Shown here: one piece after another, positions 32,717 through 42,176 of the stretch
How positions within the stretch are numbered: the stretch's first letter is position 1
Layout of the letters: the number at the start of each line of letters is the position of its first letter
Assembly: GCA_002366795.1 (NCBI GenBank)
Contig: DFBX01000122.1
Coordinates: 1 to 53,159 of the forward strand
Length of the DNA: 53,159 nt
Reading direction: 5' to 3'
Source of the DNA: Rhodobacteraceae bacterium UBA3069
Lineage (GTDB): Bacteria > Pseudomonadota > Alphaproteobacteria > Rhodobacterales > Rhodobacteraceae
The notes under the pieces: model-generated
What the model was told of the DNA's origin: nothing
The model's input: the letters and a program-made list of their open reading frames with translations, nothing else
The model's database searches: none
Made by a program: the position numbers and the translations under genes

Positions 32717-33558
32717 TCGGCGCGATTGATGCCGCTACGCCGGGGCAAGCGTTGACCATTGCCTTGGCGATGGGCGCGGATTGGCCGGTTGACATGCGCG
32801 ACCGCAAGCTGCTTTTGGCCCATGCGGCGGGGGTCGCGCCCTCGCGGCTGATCATGCTGAACATCGAGGATTTCACGCCGGAGCTGCTGGAGCGGTACCT
32901 GGGCTATCTGGAACGCCGCGCGGGCGGCGAGCCAGTGTCGAAAATCATCGGGCGCCGCGCCTTTTGGGAGCATGATTTCATCGTCACCCCCGATGTGCTT
33001 GATCCGCGCCCGGAAACCGAGGTGCTGGTGCGCGCCGCGCTTGAACATCCCTTTGATACCGTGCTGGACCTTGGCACGGGGTCGGGCTGTATCCTGTTGA
33101 GTTTGCTGGCAAAACGGCCCAAGGCACGGGGCGTGGGCGCGGACCTGTCCAAGGCCGCGCTGGATGTCGCCGCGCGCAATGCCGATGCGCTTGGCGTGGC
33201 GGATCGCGTTACCCTGATCCAATCGGACTGGCTGTCCGCAGTCACGGGGCAGTTCGATCTGATCGTATCGAACCCGCCCTATATCGCCGCCGCGGAAATG
33301 CCCGACCTGTCGCCCGAGGTGCGCGGCCATGACCCGCATATGGCCCTGACCCCTGGCGGTGACGGGCTTGCCCCGTATCGCGTTCTTGCTGCCGAATGCG
33401 CCACCCACCTGACGGCGAATGGCCGCCTGATGCTGGAAATCGGCTGGCAGCAGGGACCGCAGGTGGCGCAGATCCTTGCCGCCCGTGGCTGGCAGGACAT
33501 CGCCGTTCTGCCCGACCTTGACGGGCGCGACCGCGTCGTTTCGGCGCGAAAACCGTGA
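32713..33558 (+). CDS. prmC: Peptide chain release factor N5-glutamine methyltransferase
   Basis: A 281-residue SAM-dependent methyltransferase that methylates the GGQ glutamine of release factors, speeding termination. SAM-binding motif I is VLDLGTGSGCILLSLL near residue 117, and the catalytic motif is VSNPPYIAAAEM near residue 186. A helical substrate-recognition domain forms the first 90 residues. It overlaps the prfA stop by four bases. A 243-bp gap without a gene follows, holding only a weak promoter-like TTGTCA at 33631 for the next gene. Confidence 0.95.
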   Translation: MIGAIDAATPGQALTIALAMGADWPVDMRDRKLLLAHAAGVAPSRLIMLNIEDFTPELLERYLGYLERRAGGEPVSKIIGRRAFWEHDFIVTPDVLDPRPETEVLVRAALEHPFDTVLDLGTGSGCILLSLLAKRPKARGVGADLSKAALDVAARNADALGVADRVTLIQSDWLSAVTGQFDLIVSNPPYIAAAEMPDLSPEVRGHDPHMALTPGGDGLAPYRVLAAECATHLTANGRLMLEIGWQQGPQVAQILAARGWQDIAVLPDLDGRDRVVSARKP

Positions 33559-33801
33559 CCTGAATGGCCTGAACCCGCCGAAAACCGTGTAATTACTCGG
33601 ATTTTCCATGAATCTCGGCAAAACCCCCTTGTCACAGGGCGCGTGGCATGTTTACTCAATAGTGTCAGCGCGGTGGATGCCCTTTGGGGTGATCCCGCAT
33701 GACGCCAAGCCAGACAAAGTGGTGATCCCGGTGGGTTTTGAGCGCAAGAGGCGTGAAACGGGTGTCACAAGGCTGCATATCAAGGCTGGATTACTGGATA
33801 T

Positions 33802-34503
33802 ATGAGATCTTCGAAGTCACGCTCGCGGTCGAAGTCGAACCGCAACAACAATGGCCGTACCCTGGGCAATATCGTCAACCGTGTGTTTGACAGCTCGGGC
33901 CCTGAGGGCAAAGTGCGCGGCACGCCGCAGCAGATCATCGACAAATACAACCAACTGGCGCGCGACGCCCAGCTGTCGGGCGATCGCGTCGCCACGGAAA
34001 ACTTTCAACAGCATGCCGAACACTACATGCGGATGCTAAGCGCGGCCCAGGCCGAGCAGGACGCCAAACGCGAAGAGCAGGAACGCCAGAACCGCGAACG
34101 CCAGGCAGAGCGCGACCGCGAACGCGCCGCCCGCCAGGAACGCGAATCGGGCGGCCGCTCTGACGATCAGGGGCAGGGCCAGCAAGGTCAGCAGGGCGAT
34201 CAGCCCAAGGCGACCAAGCAGGGTAGTCCGTCCGAGCAGGGCGACAAGCCAAGCCGCTCGCGCCGCGGCAACCGGTCCGACGATCCCGGCAATGCGCCCC
34301 AGCCCGACGTGCTGGATATAGGGTCGGATGAAGGCGACAACCTAGTCGAAACGCCCGAGAACAAGGCAGAAAAGCCCAAGCGCCCGCGTACGCGCAAGCC
34401 CAAGGCTGATACGTCCAAGGCCGACGCGCCCAAGGATGACAGCCCAAAGGCTGATGCTTCCAAGGCTGGCGACGATGCTGCGAAACCGACCGTAGCGGAA
34501 TAG
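33802..34503 (+). CDS. DUF4167 domain-containing protein
   Basis: A 233-residue protein with an N-terminal DUF4167 domain (about residues 8-85: basic SRSKSNRNNNGRTLGNIVNR, then VRGTPQQIIDKYNQLARDAQLSGD and ENFQQHAEHYMRML). The rest is a low-complexity region of Glu/Arg-rich, Gln-rich and Lys/Pro/Ala-rich blocks, with a KADxSKAD-like repeat near the C-terminus. DUF4167 proteins are alphaproteobacterial and have been suggested to bind nucleic acid; the basic composition agrees with this. It usually lies beside prfA-prmC, as here. It ends in a strong terminator. Confidence 0.9.
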   Translation: MRSSKSRSRSKSNRNNNGRTLGNIVNRVFDSSGPEGKVRGTPQQIIDKYNQLARDAQLSGDRVATENFQQHAEHYMRMLSAAQAEQDAKREEQERQNRERQAERDRERAARQERESGGRSDDQGQGQQGQQGDQPKATKQGSPSEQGDKPSRSRRGNRSDDPGNAPQPDVLDIGSDEGDNLVETPENKAEKPKRPRTRKPKADTSKADAPKDDSPKADASKAGDDAAKPTVAE

Positions 34504-34535
34504 ATTCGCCAAAGTGTGCGGAAACTAAAACGGGA

Positions 34536-34570
34536 AACGCCGCGCAAACCGATGGTTGCGCGGCGTTTTT
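34536..34570. terminator. Strong bidirectional terminator between DUF4167 gene and rsmA
   Basis: A perfect 12-bp stem (AACGCCGCGCAA at 34536 with TTGCGCGGCGTT at 34556), an 8-base loop and a T-run. It also lies just beyond the leftward rsmA stop. Confidence 0.9.
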
Positions 34571-34589
34571 CATGTCGTTGGCCTGTTGG

Positions 34590-35432
34590 TCAGACGGGTT
34601 TGATCAGCTGGGCAAGGGCGCAGAACTGTTCCAGCCCCACGGTTTCAGCCCGGTCTGTCGGCTTGATCCCGGCGGCGATCAGGTGGTCCTCCAGGTCGGG
34701 GACCAGCCCTTTCAGCGCCGCGCGCAGCATCTTGCGCCGCTGATTGAACGCCTTGGCCACGACCCGTTCCAATGTGGCGGCATCCGCCGGAAAGCGCGGT
34801 TCGGGCAGGGCGGTCAGATGTACCACGGCAGACGACACCTTGGGCGGCGGCGAAAACACGCCGGGCGGCAGGTTCAGCACGATGCGCGGATCGGCCCGCC
34901 ATTGCGCCAACAGGGCCAGCCGCCCGTAAGCCTTGGACCCGGGCTGCGCCACGATCCTTTCGGCCACTTCTTTTTGGAACATCAAGGTCAGGCTTTGCCA
35001 GAACGGCGGCCAGTCCGTGGGCGTCAGCCACCGGATCAGCAGTTCCGTTCCCACGTTATAAGGCAGGTTCGCGGCCACCTTGATGGGGGGCGTCAGATAG
35101 GCCAGCGGGTCGATTTCCAGCGCATCACCTGAAATCACCTCAAGCCGCCCCGGATAGGCCGCCGCGATTTCGGCCAATGCAGGCAGGCAGCGCGCGTCTT
35201 TCTCGATCGCCAGAACCTTGCGCGCGCCCTCGGCCAGCAGGCCACGGGTCAGCCCGCCGGGGCCAGGGCCAACCTCCAGCACATCGCATTGCGACAGATC
35301 CCCCGCCATGCGGGCAATCTTGGCGGTCAGGTTCAGGTCCAGCAGAAAATTCTGCCCAAGCGCCTTTTTCGCTGCGATCCCATGGGTTTCGATCACCTGT
35401 GACAGGGGCGGAAGATCGTCAATCGCGCTCAT
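34590..35432 (-). CDS. rsmA: 16S rRNA dimethyladenosine transferase
   Basis: A 280-residue KsgA/RsmA methyltransferase that dimethylates two adjacent adenosines near the 3' end of 16S rRNA during small-subunit assembly. SAM motif I is VLEVGPGPGGLTRGL near residue 51, and the catalytic motif is NLPYNVGTELLIRW near residue 120. The N-terminal KKALGQNFLLD is typical. The start overlaps the pdxA stop by four bases, as in the pdxA-rsmA pairs of many proteobacteria. It is the last gene of the leftward envelope operon. Confidence 0.96.
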   Translation of the reverse strand: MSAIDDLPPLSQVIETHGIAAKKALGQNFLLDLNLTAKIARMAGDLSQCDVLEVGPGPGGLTRGLLAEGARKVLAIEKDARCLPALAEIAAAYPGRLEVISGDALEIDPLAYLTPPIKVAANLPYNVGTELLIRWLTPTDWPPFWQSLTLMFQKEVAERIVAQPGSKAYGRLALLAQWRADPRIVLNLPPGVFSPPPKVSSAVVHLTALPEPRFPADAATLERVVAKAFNQRRKMLRAALKGLVPDLEDHLIAAGIKPTDRAETVGLEQFCALAQLIKPV

Positions 35433-36436
35433 GTTTTCTTTGTTCCCGCAATATCCCCGCCGGAGGCTTCCGCGCGTGCGGCAGCCATATCCGCCGCCAT
35501 TTCAAGCGCCGCGATCAGGGACGATGGGTTGGCAATCCCGCGCCCCGCGATGTCATAGGCGGTGCCATGATCGGGCGAGGTGCGAATGAACGGCAGGCCA
35601 AGCGTCACGTTCACGCCGCCGTCGAAATCCAGCGTCTTGATCGGGATCAGCGCCTGATCGTGATACATGCAGATCGCCGCGTCATAGCGGGCGCGCGCAC
35701 CGGCATGGAACATGGTGTCGGCCGACAGCGGCCCCTCGATCTGCATCCCCTCGGCCCGCAGAATGGCCAGGGTGGGCGCGATCATCGACATTTCTTCAGT
35801 GCCCATTTTTCCGCCTTCGCCCGCATGGGGGTTCAGCCCCGCCACGGCAAGGCGCGGCGCGTGCAGCCCGAAATCACGGATCAGCGCGGCATGGGTGATG
35901 CGAATGGTGTCCGCCAGAAGTTGCGGTGTCAGCGCATGGGGCACGTCCGCCAAAGCGATATGGATCGTCACCGGCACCACGCGCAGGGCAGGGGCGGCCA
36001 GCATCATCACCACGCGGTCCACCCGGGCCAGGGCGGCCAGAAATTCGGTATGGCCCGGATAGGCAAAGCCCGCCCCGTCAGCCAGCACCTTCTTGTTGAT
36101 GGGCAGTGTGCAAATCGCCGATGCCGCGCCTGATTGCACCAGTTCCACGCCCCGCACGATCGAATCCACCACGCCCTGCGCATCGGCCGGATCAGGCTGC
36201 CCGGGGTGCGACGCCCCCGCGAAATGCAACGGTAGGACGGGCAGCGCGGTCGCCGAGGCTTCGATGGCCTCGGCGGGCGCTTCTATCTCGACAAAGGGTG
36301 CCCCCTCGGGCAGGTGGTGCGGATCGCCAATATAGAAAAAGGGGCGCTGATCTCTCAGCGCCTCCCATGCTTTCACTGCAATCTCGGGCCCAATCCCTGC
36401 GGGATCACCGCAGCTGAGCGCGATCGGCAGGCTCAT
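35429..36436 (-). CDS. pdxA: 4-hydroxythreonine-4-phosphate dehydrogenase
   Basis: A 335-residue NAD-dependent enzyme of the DXP-dependent pyridoxal 5'-phosphate pathway. It oxidises 4-phosphohydroxy-L-threonine. Family motifs: SCGDPAGIGPEIAVKA at the N-terminus, PGHTEFLA near residue 128, LNPHAGEGGKMGTEE near residue 200, and the metal-site ICMYHDQALIPIKTL near residue 265. The ATG at 36436 overlaps the surA stop as ATGA; the longer frame to 36571 is antiparallel noise within surA. The surA-pdxA-rsmA order is classical. Confidence 0.95.
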   Translation of the reverse strand: MSLPIALSCGDPAGIGPEIAVKAWEALRDQRPFFYIGDPHHLPEGAPFVEIEAPAEAIEASATALPVLPLHFAGASHPGQPDPADAQGVVDSIVRGVELVQSGAASAICTLPINKKVLADGAGFAYPGHTEFLAALARVDRVVMMLAAPALRVVPVTIHIALADVPHALTPQLLADTIRITHAALIRDFGLHAPRLAVAGLNPHAGEGGKMGTEEMSMIAPTLAILRAEGMQIEGPLSADTMFHAGARARYDAAICMYHDQALIPIKTLDFDGGVNVTLGLPFIRTSPDHGTAYDIAGRGIANPSSLIAALEMAADMAAARAEASGGDIAGTKKT

Positions 36437-37647
36437 TTCCGAACGATCCGCGCGTCGGCTTTCAACTGCTCCAGATAACCGCGCGCGTACCGCTCCAGCC
36501 GCTGGTTCTGGATTTGCACCTTGATCTGCTCGGGGGAGGCATCCTCGACCACGGTCGGCGTGCGCCTGCACAACATCAGGAACACCAGCGTCTGCCCATC
36601 CGCGCGGGTCAGGGCGGTGGATACCTCGCCCTTGTCCAGCTTGGCCAGTTCCAGCGCGATGTCCTGTGGCAGTTCCTCGGGCTTTTTCACACCGTGATCC
36701 AGCACCGTTTCGGGCTGGCCCTTGGCGATTCCGTACAGATCATCGCAGGTGTCCACGTCGGCCTTGACCTGCGCGGCGCGTTTCAGGGCTGCCTCGCTGC
36801 GGCCGCCCTCAATGTAATAAGCGGCGTATTCGATGGCGGAGTATTCCGGCGCGACATAATCGGTTTCTTCGATTGCACGCAACTGGAACAGGGCGATAGC
36901 CCCTTCCAGCGGAAGTGGGTCCGTCACTTGCCCCGGAGCCAGTGCCAGCAGCAGCGGGCGAAGTTGTGGCGGCAGGTTTGTCAGCGGCATCCATTCCAGA
37001 CGCCCCCCACGTCCGCGTGAAGGCACGGCGGAATAGCGGCGCGCGGCGGCGGAAAACGCCTCGACCGTTTCGATTTGGCTCAGTTCGGCGGCGCGCGCCC
37101 GCACGGCGGCAGCCTGCGGCGGCGGCGCGGCCATGATCAGTTCGGACAGCAGAACACGCACGCCCGATCCGGTGGAAATCGCGTTCAGCGCCTTGTCCAC
37201 GTCGGCATCGGTGATCTGCACGCGCGGCAGGAAGCGCGCGCGGATCAATTCGCGCCAGCCAAGCCCGGCGATCACGAAATCCTTGAAGCTTTCGGGCTCG
37301 ACCCCGCCGGCCTGGATCGCCCGCAGGAACTGTTCACCGGTCATGTTGGCGCGGGCGGCGAATTCTTCGATCCCGGCTTCGATGCCGGCATCGGTCAGCG
37401 ACAGCCCGTTGATCGCCATGGCGTCCAGTTTCAGCCGTTCTTCGATCAGCTGTTCGGTGGCATCGCCCGGCGCGTTCAGCATTTCCAGCAGGCGGGCGCG
37501 TTGCTGCACCTCGTATCCGGTGACAACGCGGTCGTTCACGGTGGCCACGGGGGCAAACAGGTTTTGCGCCATCGCGGGCAGCGGCGCGCCGAACGTGGCG
37601 GCAGCGGTGGCGGTGGCAAGCGCGATCCGGCGGAAAGAATGTCTCAT
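36433..37647 (-). CDS. surA: SurA-like periplasmic peptidyl-prolyl isomerase/chaperone
   Basis: A 404-residue exported protein (signal peptide MRHSFRRIALATATAAATFGAPLPAMA) with an N-terminal SurA chaperone domain beginning APVATVNDRVVTGYEVQQRARLL and a central/C-terminal parvulin-like region. SurA escorts unfolded outer-membrane proteins to the BAM complex. The rotamase part is diverged (ALTRADGQTLVFLMLCRRTP), as is usual in alphaproteobacteria, so isomerase activity is uncertain. It sits between lptD, a known SurA client in other bacteria, and pdxA. Confidence 0.9.
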   Translation of the reverse strand: MRHSFRRIALATATAAATFGAPLPAMAQNLFAPVATVNDRVVTGYEVQQRARLLEMLNAPGDATEQLIEERLKLDAMAINGLSLTDAGIEAGIEEFAARANMTGEQFLRAIQAGGVEPESFKDFVIAGLGWRELIRARFLPRVQITDADVDKALNAISTGSGVRVLLSELIMAAPPPQAAAVRARAAELSQIETVEAFSAAARRYSAVPSRGRGGRLEWMPLTNLPPQLRPLLLALAPGQVTDPLPLEGAIALFQLRAIEETDYVAPEYSAIEYAAYYIEGGRSEAALKRAAQVKADVDTCDDLYGIAKGQPETVLDHGVKKPEELPQDIALELAKLDKGEVSTALTRADGQTLVFLMLCRRTPTVVEDASPEQIKVQIQNQRLERYARGYLEQLKADARIVRK

Positions 37648-37662
37648 GTCCGTGGCTGCTCC

Positions 37663-39810
37663 TCAGTTCTTACAGGTTCTTGTATAGCTTTTGTCGCCTG
37701 TCTTGGCAGTAAAGCCCAGAAGCCCGACGGTGAAGTCGAAACCCGTGGACGGCGTCAGGATAGTCGAAGAGGTAAAGCGGCGCGAGAGGGAAAGGTTCAC
37801 CTCGACACATTCGTTGCGATATTGCAGGCCCATGCCTGCCTCGGCCGTCCGGTCCGAGGCCACGTCGTAGCGCCAGTTCGCGGTCGAGGTCCAGTGGCGG
37901 GCAAAACGGTAGTAGCCATCGACCGACCATTCCGACACGGTGGTCGGCCGGGCCTCGGCCGTGTCGGCACCCAGCCAGACATAGGATGCGCCAAGCGCGT
38001 AATCGGGGCGCACCCACGCGGCGCGTGCCTCGGCCTTGGACAGCTCCGCGCCATCGTCATAGATCGCGCGGGCGGTCAGGTTCAGCCCGAAATCGGCCCT
38101 GATCTGCCCTACGATCAGCAGCCCCGAATCCAACCCCGACAGGCCGGATGTGTGGGTGAATTCGAAATTCTCGTTGTCGCGCATGATCCGGCCAAGGGTC
38201 AGGGTCGACCCCCAGCCCGCCTGGGTTTGCCGCGTCCAGTTCACGCCGTAAGCCATGATTGCGCCGCGTTCGTGCCGGTCGGGCGCAGGAAAGCGCGACA
38301 GGTCCAGCAGGTTGCCCTCGTCGAATTCGACGCGGGTGGATTCGTCGTTGGGCACGTTCAGGCTGTTGCCGCCGACCCAGCCCAGCATCATCACCGGCTC
38401 GATGATATGGGCGGTGCCTTTGTGGGTGGTTTTCATCCATGGCCAGCGCAGGGTGGCGGCCATGTGGGGGCGCAATTCGGTGTCGCTGTCCACGGCGGTC
38501 GAATCCTGTTCCACCAGGAACCCGTCGATCGCCAGCCCGGTGTCGAACGAGGCCAGTATGCCCGGCCCAAGCGTCCAGTTGCGCCGCCACGACACCGACG
38601 CGTCGGCGCGGCTCAGATCGCGGCCCGTGATGTCATTGTCGGAATAGCGGTAATGGCTATGCGCACCCAGCCCCAGCCGGACCTCGCCGCCGAAACGCGG
38701 GAAATAGCGGCGTTCATAGTCGATATCGGCGACGATGGTGGGGATGGTCGCGTTCGCCTCGCCCGTGCGCAGCGATTGAAAGGTGATCAGCGCGGCGCGG
38801 GTGAATTCATCGCGGCGCGCACGGGTCAGGGCCAGTTCGGATGTCAGGCGGTCCTTGTCGGAATAGCCGTATTCGGTCAGGTAGGCCTTGTCGCTGACCG
38901 CCTCGATCCCGAAGGACAGCTTGTAATCGTTGCGCAGGTCGAACTGGCCATAGCCGAACAGGTAGCCGCGCGGGTTTTCATAGCTGCCAAGATCGTCGCT
39001 GGAAATCGCGCCGTTGACTTCGATCCGACCGGTGCGAAACGCCTGACGGTAGCGGAATTCCATCGTGCGCGTATTGGCCGAGATGAAGGGCGTCAACGTC
39101 AGGTCCTTATGCGCGCCGATCCTTATGAAATAGGGCATTTTCAGCCCCAAACCCAATTCCGAGCTTTGCGACAGCGACGGGATCAGGAAGCCCGATGCGC
39201 GTTTCAGCGACGGGTCGGGCAGGCGCAGGCGCGGCGTCCACAGCACGGGCAGATCCATCAGGCGCAGCTGCGCATTGGTGAAATACAGCTGCCGTTCGTG
39301 TTGGTCATGCACGACCTTTTCGGCGCGAATCTGCCACAGGGGGGCCTTGTCGCTGGCGCAGACGCGGCAGGACGTGACGGCGGTTTTATAAAGCTGCGTA
39401 TAGCGCCCGCCGACGCGGTCGATCTGGTTGGCGGCCAGTTGCACCTGCTGGTCCAGCACCATGCGCGCGCCGGTCAGCAGCCCGTCGCGCAGTCGGCTGT
39501 CCATCTGGCCCTGTTCGGCCAGCACCACGATGCGGTCGCCTTGGGTGATGGTGATCGGCCCTTCTAGGATCAGCTGGTCGTTCGCGCGGTCATAGGTGAT
39601 GCGCCGCGCGGTCAGGCGGGTGTCGCCTTGCAGTGCCTCTACATTGCCTTCGGCGATCAGGGTGTTGCGTCCCTCGATCCGCACGTTATCGGCGACCAGC
39701 ACGGAGGGGCCGCGGGCCGTGACAGGCGCGGCGGTGTCCTGCGCCAAGGCAGGGGTGGCGGCCCCGGCCATGGCCAGAGCGATCAGAAACGGGCGAAGCG
39801 GCAGCATCAT
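37663..39810 (-). CDS. lptD: LPS-assembly protein LptD
   Basis: A 715-residue outer-membrane protein that inserts lipopolysaccharide into the outer leaflet together with LptE. A signal peptide (MMLPLRPFLIALAMAGAATPALA) precedes a periplasmic OstA-type domain (about residues 30-165, VLVADNVRIEGRNTLIAEGN), then the LptD beta-barrel to the C-terminus. Cysteines in VTSCRVCASDK near residue 184, in YRNECVEV near residue 667 and in the last residues TCKN could form the inter-domain disulfides seen in E. coli LptD. The start ATG overlaps the lptG stop (ATGA); the open frame extending to 40455 is antisense noise within lptG. Confidence 0.94.
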   Translation of the reverse strand: MMLPLRPFLIALAMAGAATPALAQDTAAPVTARGPSVLVADNVRIEGRNTLIAEGNVEALQGDTRLTARRITYDRANDQLILEGPITITQGDRIVVLAEQGQMDSRLRDGLLTGARMVLDQQVQLAANQIDRVGGRYTQLYKTAVTSCRVCASDKAPLWQIRAEKVVHDQHERQLYFTNAQLRLMDLPVLWTPRLRLPDPSLKRASGFLIPSLSQSSELGLGLKMPYFIRIGAHKDLTLTPFISANTRTMEFRYRQAFRTGRIEVNGAISSDDLGSYENPRGYLFGYGQFDLRNDYKLSFGIEAVSDKAYLTEYGYSDKDRLTSELALTRARRDEFTRAALITFQSLRTGEANATIPTIVADIDYERRYFPRFGGEVRLGLGAHSHYRYSDNDITGRDLSRADASVSWRRNWTLGPGILASFDTGLAIDGFLVEQDSTAVDSDTELRPHMAATLRWPWMKTTHKGTAHIIEPVMMLGWVGGNSLNVPNDESTRVEFDEGNLLDLSRFPAPDRHERGAIMAYGVNWTRQTQAGWGSTLTLGRIMRDNENFEFTHTSGLSGLDSGLLIVGQIRADFGLNLTARAIYDDGAELSKAEARAAWVRPDYALGASYVWLGADTAEARPTTVSEWSVDGYYRFARHWTSTANWRYDVASDRTAEAGMGLQYRNECVEVNLSLSRRFTSSTILTPSTGFDFTVGLLGFTAKTGDKSYTRTCKN

Positions 39811-40904
39811 CCGTCCTCCATATGCAGCAGCAGGCCTGTTGCCAAGAAGGCAGAGGCAACGGGGGGCGCCCAAGCGGCCAAGGCAATGGGAATTTGTCCA
39901 TTTTCGCCAAGGATTTGCGAGAAGTTCCTGATGTAATACAACAAAAAACCCAGCATGATCGACAACAGCACCGACAGGCCCACGTTGCCCGACCGCTGCG
40001 GGCGCATGGTAAAGGCCGATGCAATCAGCATCATCGCCATCAGGAACAGCGGGCGGGCCAGTTCCATCTGAAACCAGACCGCGTGGCGGCGGGCGGAAAA
40101 CCCGGCCTGTTCCAGCTGGTCGATATAGGCGGGCAAATCCCAGATCGGGATCGTGTTGGGCAAGCCGAAACTGTCGCGGATCCGTTCCTGCGTCAGGGTC
40201 GAGGACAGTTTCAGCGTATCGTGCCGCTGCGCGTTCTGTTCGGGGTTTGTGTCGGGGTCCAGCAGCCATTCCTTGACGCCCGACAATTCCCACGCGCCGC
40301 GGGTCAGGGTGGCGCTGTCGGCCTCGATCCGGCGCACTGGGGTGCCATCGGGTGCGTATGTCAGAAAGGTCGCGTTGAAAAGCGTGGTGCCATTGGAATT
40401 GGCGCGCACCGCGCGGATCAGGGTTTGTCCCTCGATCGAGCCTTGCCGCAGCCAAAGCCCTTCGGAGGACAGCGACAACACGTCGGCCCCGCCCGACCGG
40501 TATTGTTCATAAAGCGCGGTATAGCGCTTCGACGTGGCCGCGACGATCGGGTTGAACATAGCCACGGCCAGCAGGCCGATGACCAGCGCCACCGCCAGCG
40601 GGGCCAGCAGCGCGCGCAGCGCCGAGCGGCCAGAGGCCCGCGTGACCACCAGTTCGGACGAGCGTGACAGCCCAAGGAACAGCGCCACGGTGGACAGGAT
40701 CATCACCAGCGGCAGGATGTCATACAGCCCGGCGGGGATGTTCAGCAGGGTCAGGCCTGCGACCTCGGCAAAGCTGACGCCAAGCGGGGAAAAGCGGCGA
40801 ATCTGCTCGACAAGGTCGATCAGCCCCATCAGCAGGAAAAATATGCCCAGCACTCCGCCAAAGATCATGGTGAAACGGCGCGCAAAATAGCGGTGCAGGA
40901 TCAT
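39807..40904 (-). CDS. lptG: LPS export ABC transporter permease LptG
   Basis: A 365-residue inner-membrane permease that, with LptF and the ATPase LptB, extracts LPS and drives it along the Lpt bridge. It has the YjgP/YjgQ layout: N-terminal helices (MILHRYFARRFTMIFGGVLGIFFLL, then YDILPLVMILSTVALF), a periplasmic beta-jellyroll domain (about residues 125-260), and C-terminal helices. The start MILHRYFAR at 40904 overlaps the lptF stop by four bases. lptB and lptC are not in the window. Confidence 0.94.
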   Translation of the reverse strand: MILHRYFARRFTMIFGGVLGIFFLLMGLIDLVEQIRRFSPLGVSFAEVAGLTLLNIPAGLYDILPLVMILSTVALFLGLSRSSELVVTRASGRSALRALLAPLAVALVIGLLAVAMFNPIVAATSKRYTALYEQYRSGGADVLSLSSEGLWLRQGSIEGQTLIRAVRANSNGTTLFNATFLTYAPDGTPVRRIEADSATLTRGAWELSGVKEWLLDPDTNPEQNAQRHDTLKLSSTLTQERIRDSFGLPNTIPIWDLPAYIDQLEQAGFSARRHAVWFQMELARPLFLMAMMLIASAFTMRPQRSGNVGLSVLLSIMLGFLLYYIRNFSQILGENGQIPIALAAWAPPVASAFLATGLLLHMEDG

Positions 40905-42037
40905 GCCGCGCCCTCCAACGGCTGGGCTGCGGGGCGGCGGCGGCGCGTGCGCCCGGCCCACCACAGCAGCAGTGCAGCGATACCAGCCCCAACCACTGCG
41001 GGCAGATAGGTCAGCGGCCACAGGTCTGGCCGGGTGGTGACCGGGTCGCTCACCAGCCCCTCGACCAGTTTCACGAATACCAGCAAAAGCAGCGCCAGAA
41101 TGATCTGCCGCCAGACGCCGAAGCGCGAGAACCCCCCGACCAGCAGCGCGGAAAACCCGATCAGCACCGCCATGATGGCCAGCAGCGGCTGGGTAAAGCG
41201 CGAATGCGCATGTTCGACCACCGCGCCGATGCTGTTGCCCGTTTCGGCGGCAATGGCGGCGGGGTCGCGCAGTGCCTCCAGCGTGCCGACATGCTTCATG
41301 GACCGGCGTACGGTGCCGCCTGCGACGATCAAGGCGCTTATGTCATATGAAAAATCGGAAAACCGTGTGGTGAACAGACGCTCGCCCCTTGCCATCAGGG
41401 TTTGCGACATGCCGTCGATCATCACCAGCTGCGTGCGGGCGTCGTCGGTCTTGACCAGATAGGCCTCGGACGCGGTATAGGTCATGGCCCGTTCGGGGTT
41501 GCGCCGGTCCGACAGGTAAACATCCTGCAAGGCACCCTGAGGCGTGATTTCGCGGATATAGAATGTCACGCCATCGGTGGGGTGCAGGAACGTGCCCTCG
41601 GTCAGCAGCTTGGCGGTGACGTTCTGGGTCACTTCACGCTCGCGTTCGGCCAACTGCGCCCGCGATGCGGGGACCAGCACATGGGTCAGGATCATCATCA
41701 TCCCCGCCACGATCAGCCCGTAGTAAAGCGCCGGCCGCGCCAGCCGCCAGGGCGAGAACCCCGTGGATTGCATCACCACCAGTTCCGATTCCTGGCTAAG
41801 CCGGTTGGTCACGTAAACCGCCCCGGCAAAGGCGGACATCGGCAGCACCAGCCGGATCACGTTGGGCAGGGTCAGCGCGGTGAATTCAAGGAAGACAAAG
41901 GCCGAATGCCCGCCGCCGACAAGCCGGTCGAACAGTCGCACTGCCTGGTTGATCCAGTAGACCGACACCAGCACAAGCGAGAAAAAGCCGAACAGCACAA
42001 GGAACTGGGACAGCATATATCTGTCGAATCTGGACAA
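40901..42037 (-). CDS. lptF: LPS export ABC transporter permease LptF
   Basis: A 378-residue partner permease of LptG with the same layout: N-terminal helices (LSQFLVLFGFFSLVLVSVYWI), a periplasmic domain, and three C-terminal helices, ending in a basic tail RRRRPAAQPLEGAA. I take the start as TTG at 42037 (giving MSRFDRYMLSQF), because a run of seven G bases seven positions upstream can act as ribosome site and the family begins here; the next TTG upstream at 42058 lacks one. It heads the lptF-lptG-lptD-surA-pdxA-rsmA operon and is divergent from pepA. Confidence 0.93.
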   Translation of the reverse strand: MSRFDRYMLSQFLVLFGFFSLVLVSVYWINQAVRLFDRLVGGGHSAFVFLEFTALTLPNVIRLVLPMSAFAGAVYVTNRLSQESELVVMQSTGFSPWRLARPALYYGLIVAGMMMILTHVLVPASRAQLAEREREVTQNVTAKLLTEGTFLHPTDGVTFYIREITPQGALQDVYLSDRRNPERAMTYTASEAYLVKTDDARTQLVMIDGMSQTLMARGERLFTTRFSDFSYDISALIVAGGTVRRSMKHVGTLEALRDPAAIAAETGNSIGAVVEHAHSRFTQPLLAIMAVLIGFSALLVGGFSRFGVWRQIILALLLLVFVKLVEGLVSDPVTTRPDLWPLTYLPAVVGAGIAALLLWWAGRTRRRRPAAQPLEGAA

Positions 42038-42176
42038 TATTCCCCCCCAGGGAGCCAATATATTGTGGCGGACATTATCCCATGGGCGGGCCGTGTGAAA
42101 CTGCTATCTGGCGTTACCGGCGGACGCGCGCTAGGTATCGGGGCAAAGAATGACAGCCCAAACAGGAGAGCCGCCC

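Noticed and set aside
37075..39567. An 830-codon open frame on the plus strand
   Set aside because: It is the mirror of surA and lptD, with the same composition artefact and no domain or ribosome site.
42037..42058. lptF start at 42058
   Set aside because: The TTG at 42037 fits the family N-terminus and has a G-rich ribosome site, while the upstream start would put that G run inside the gene.
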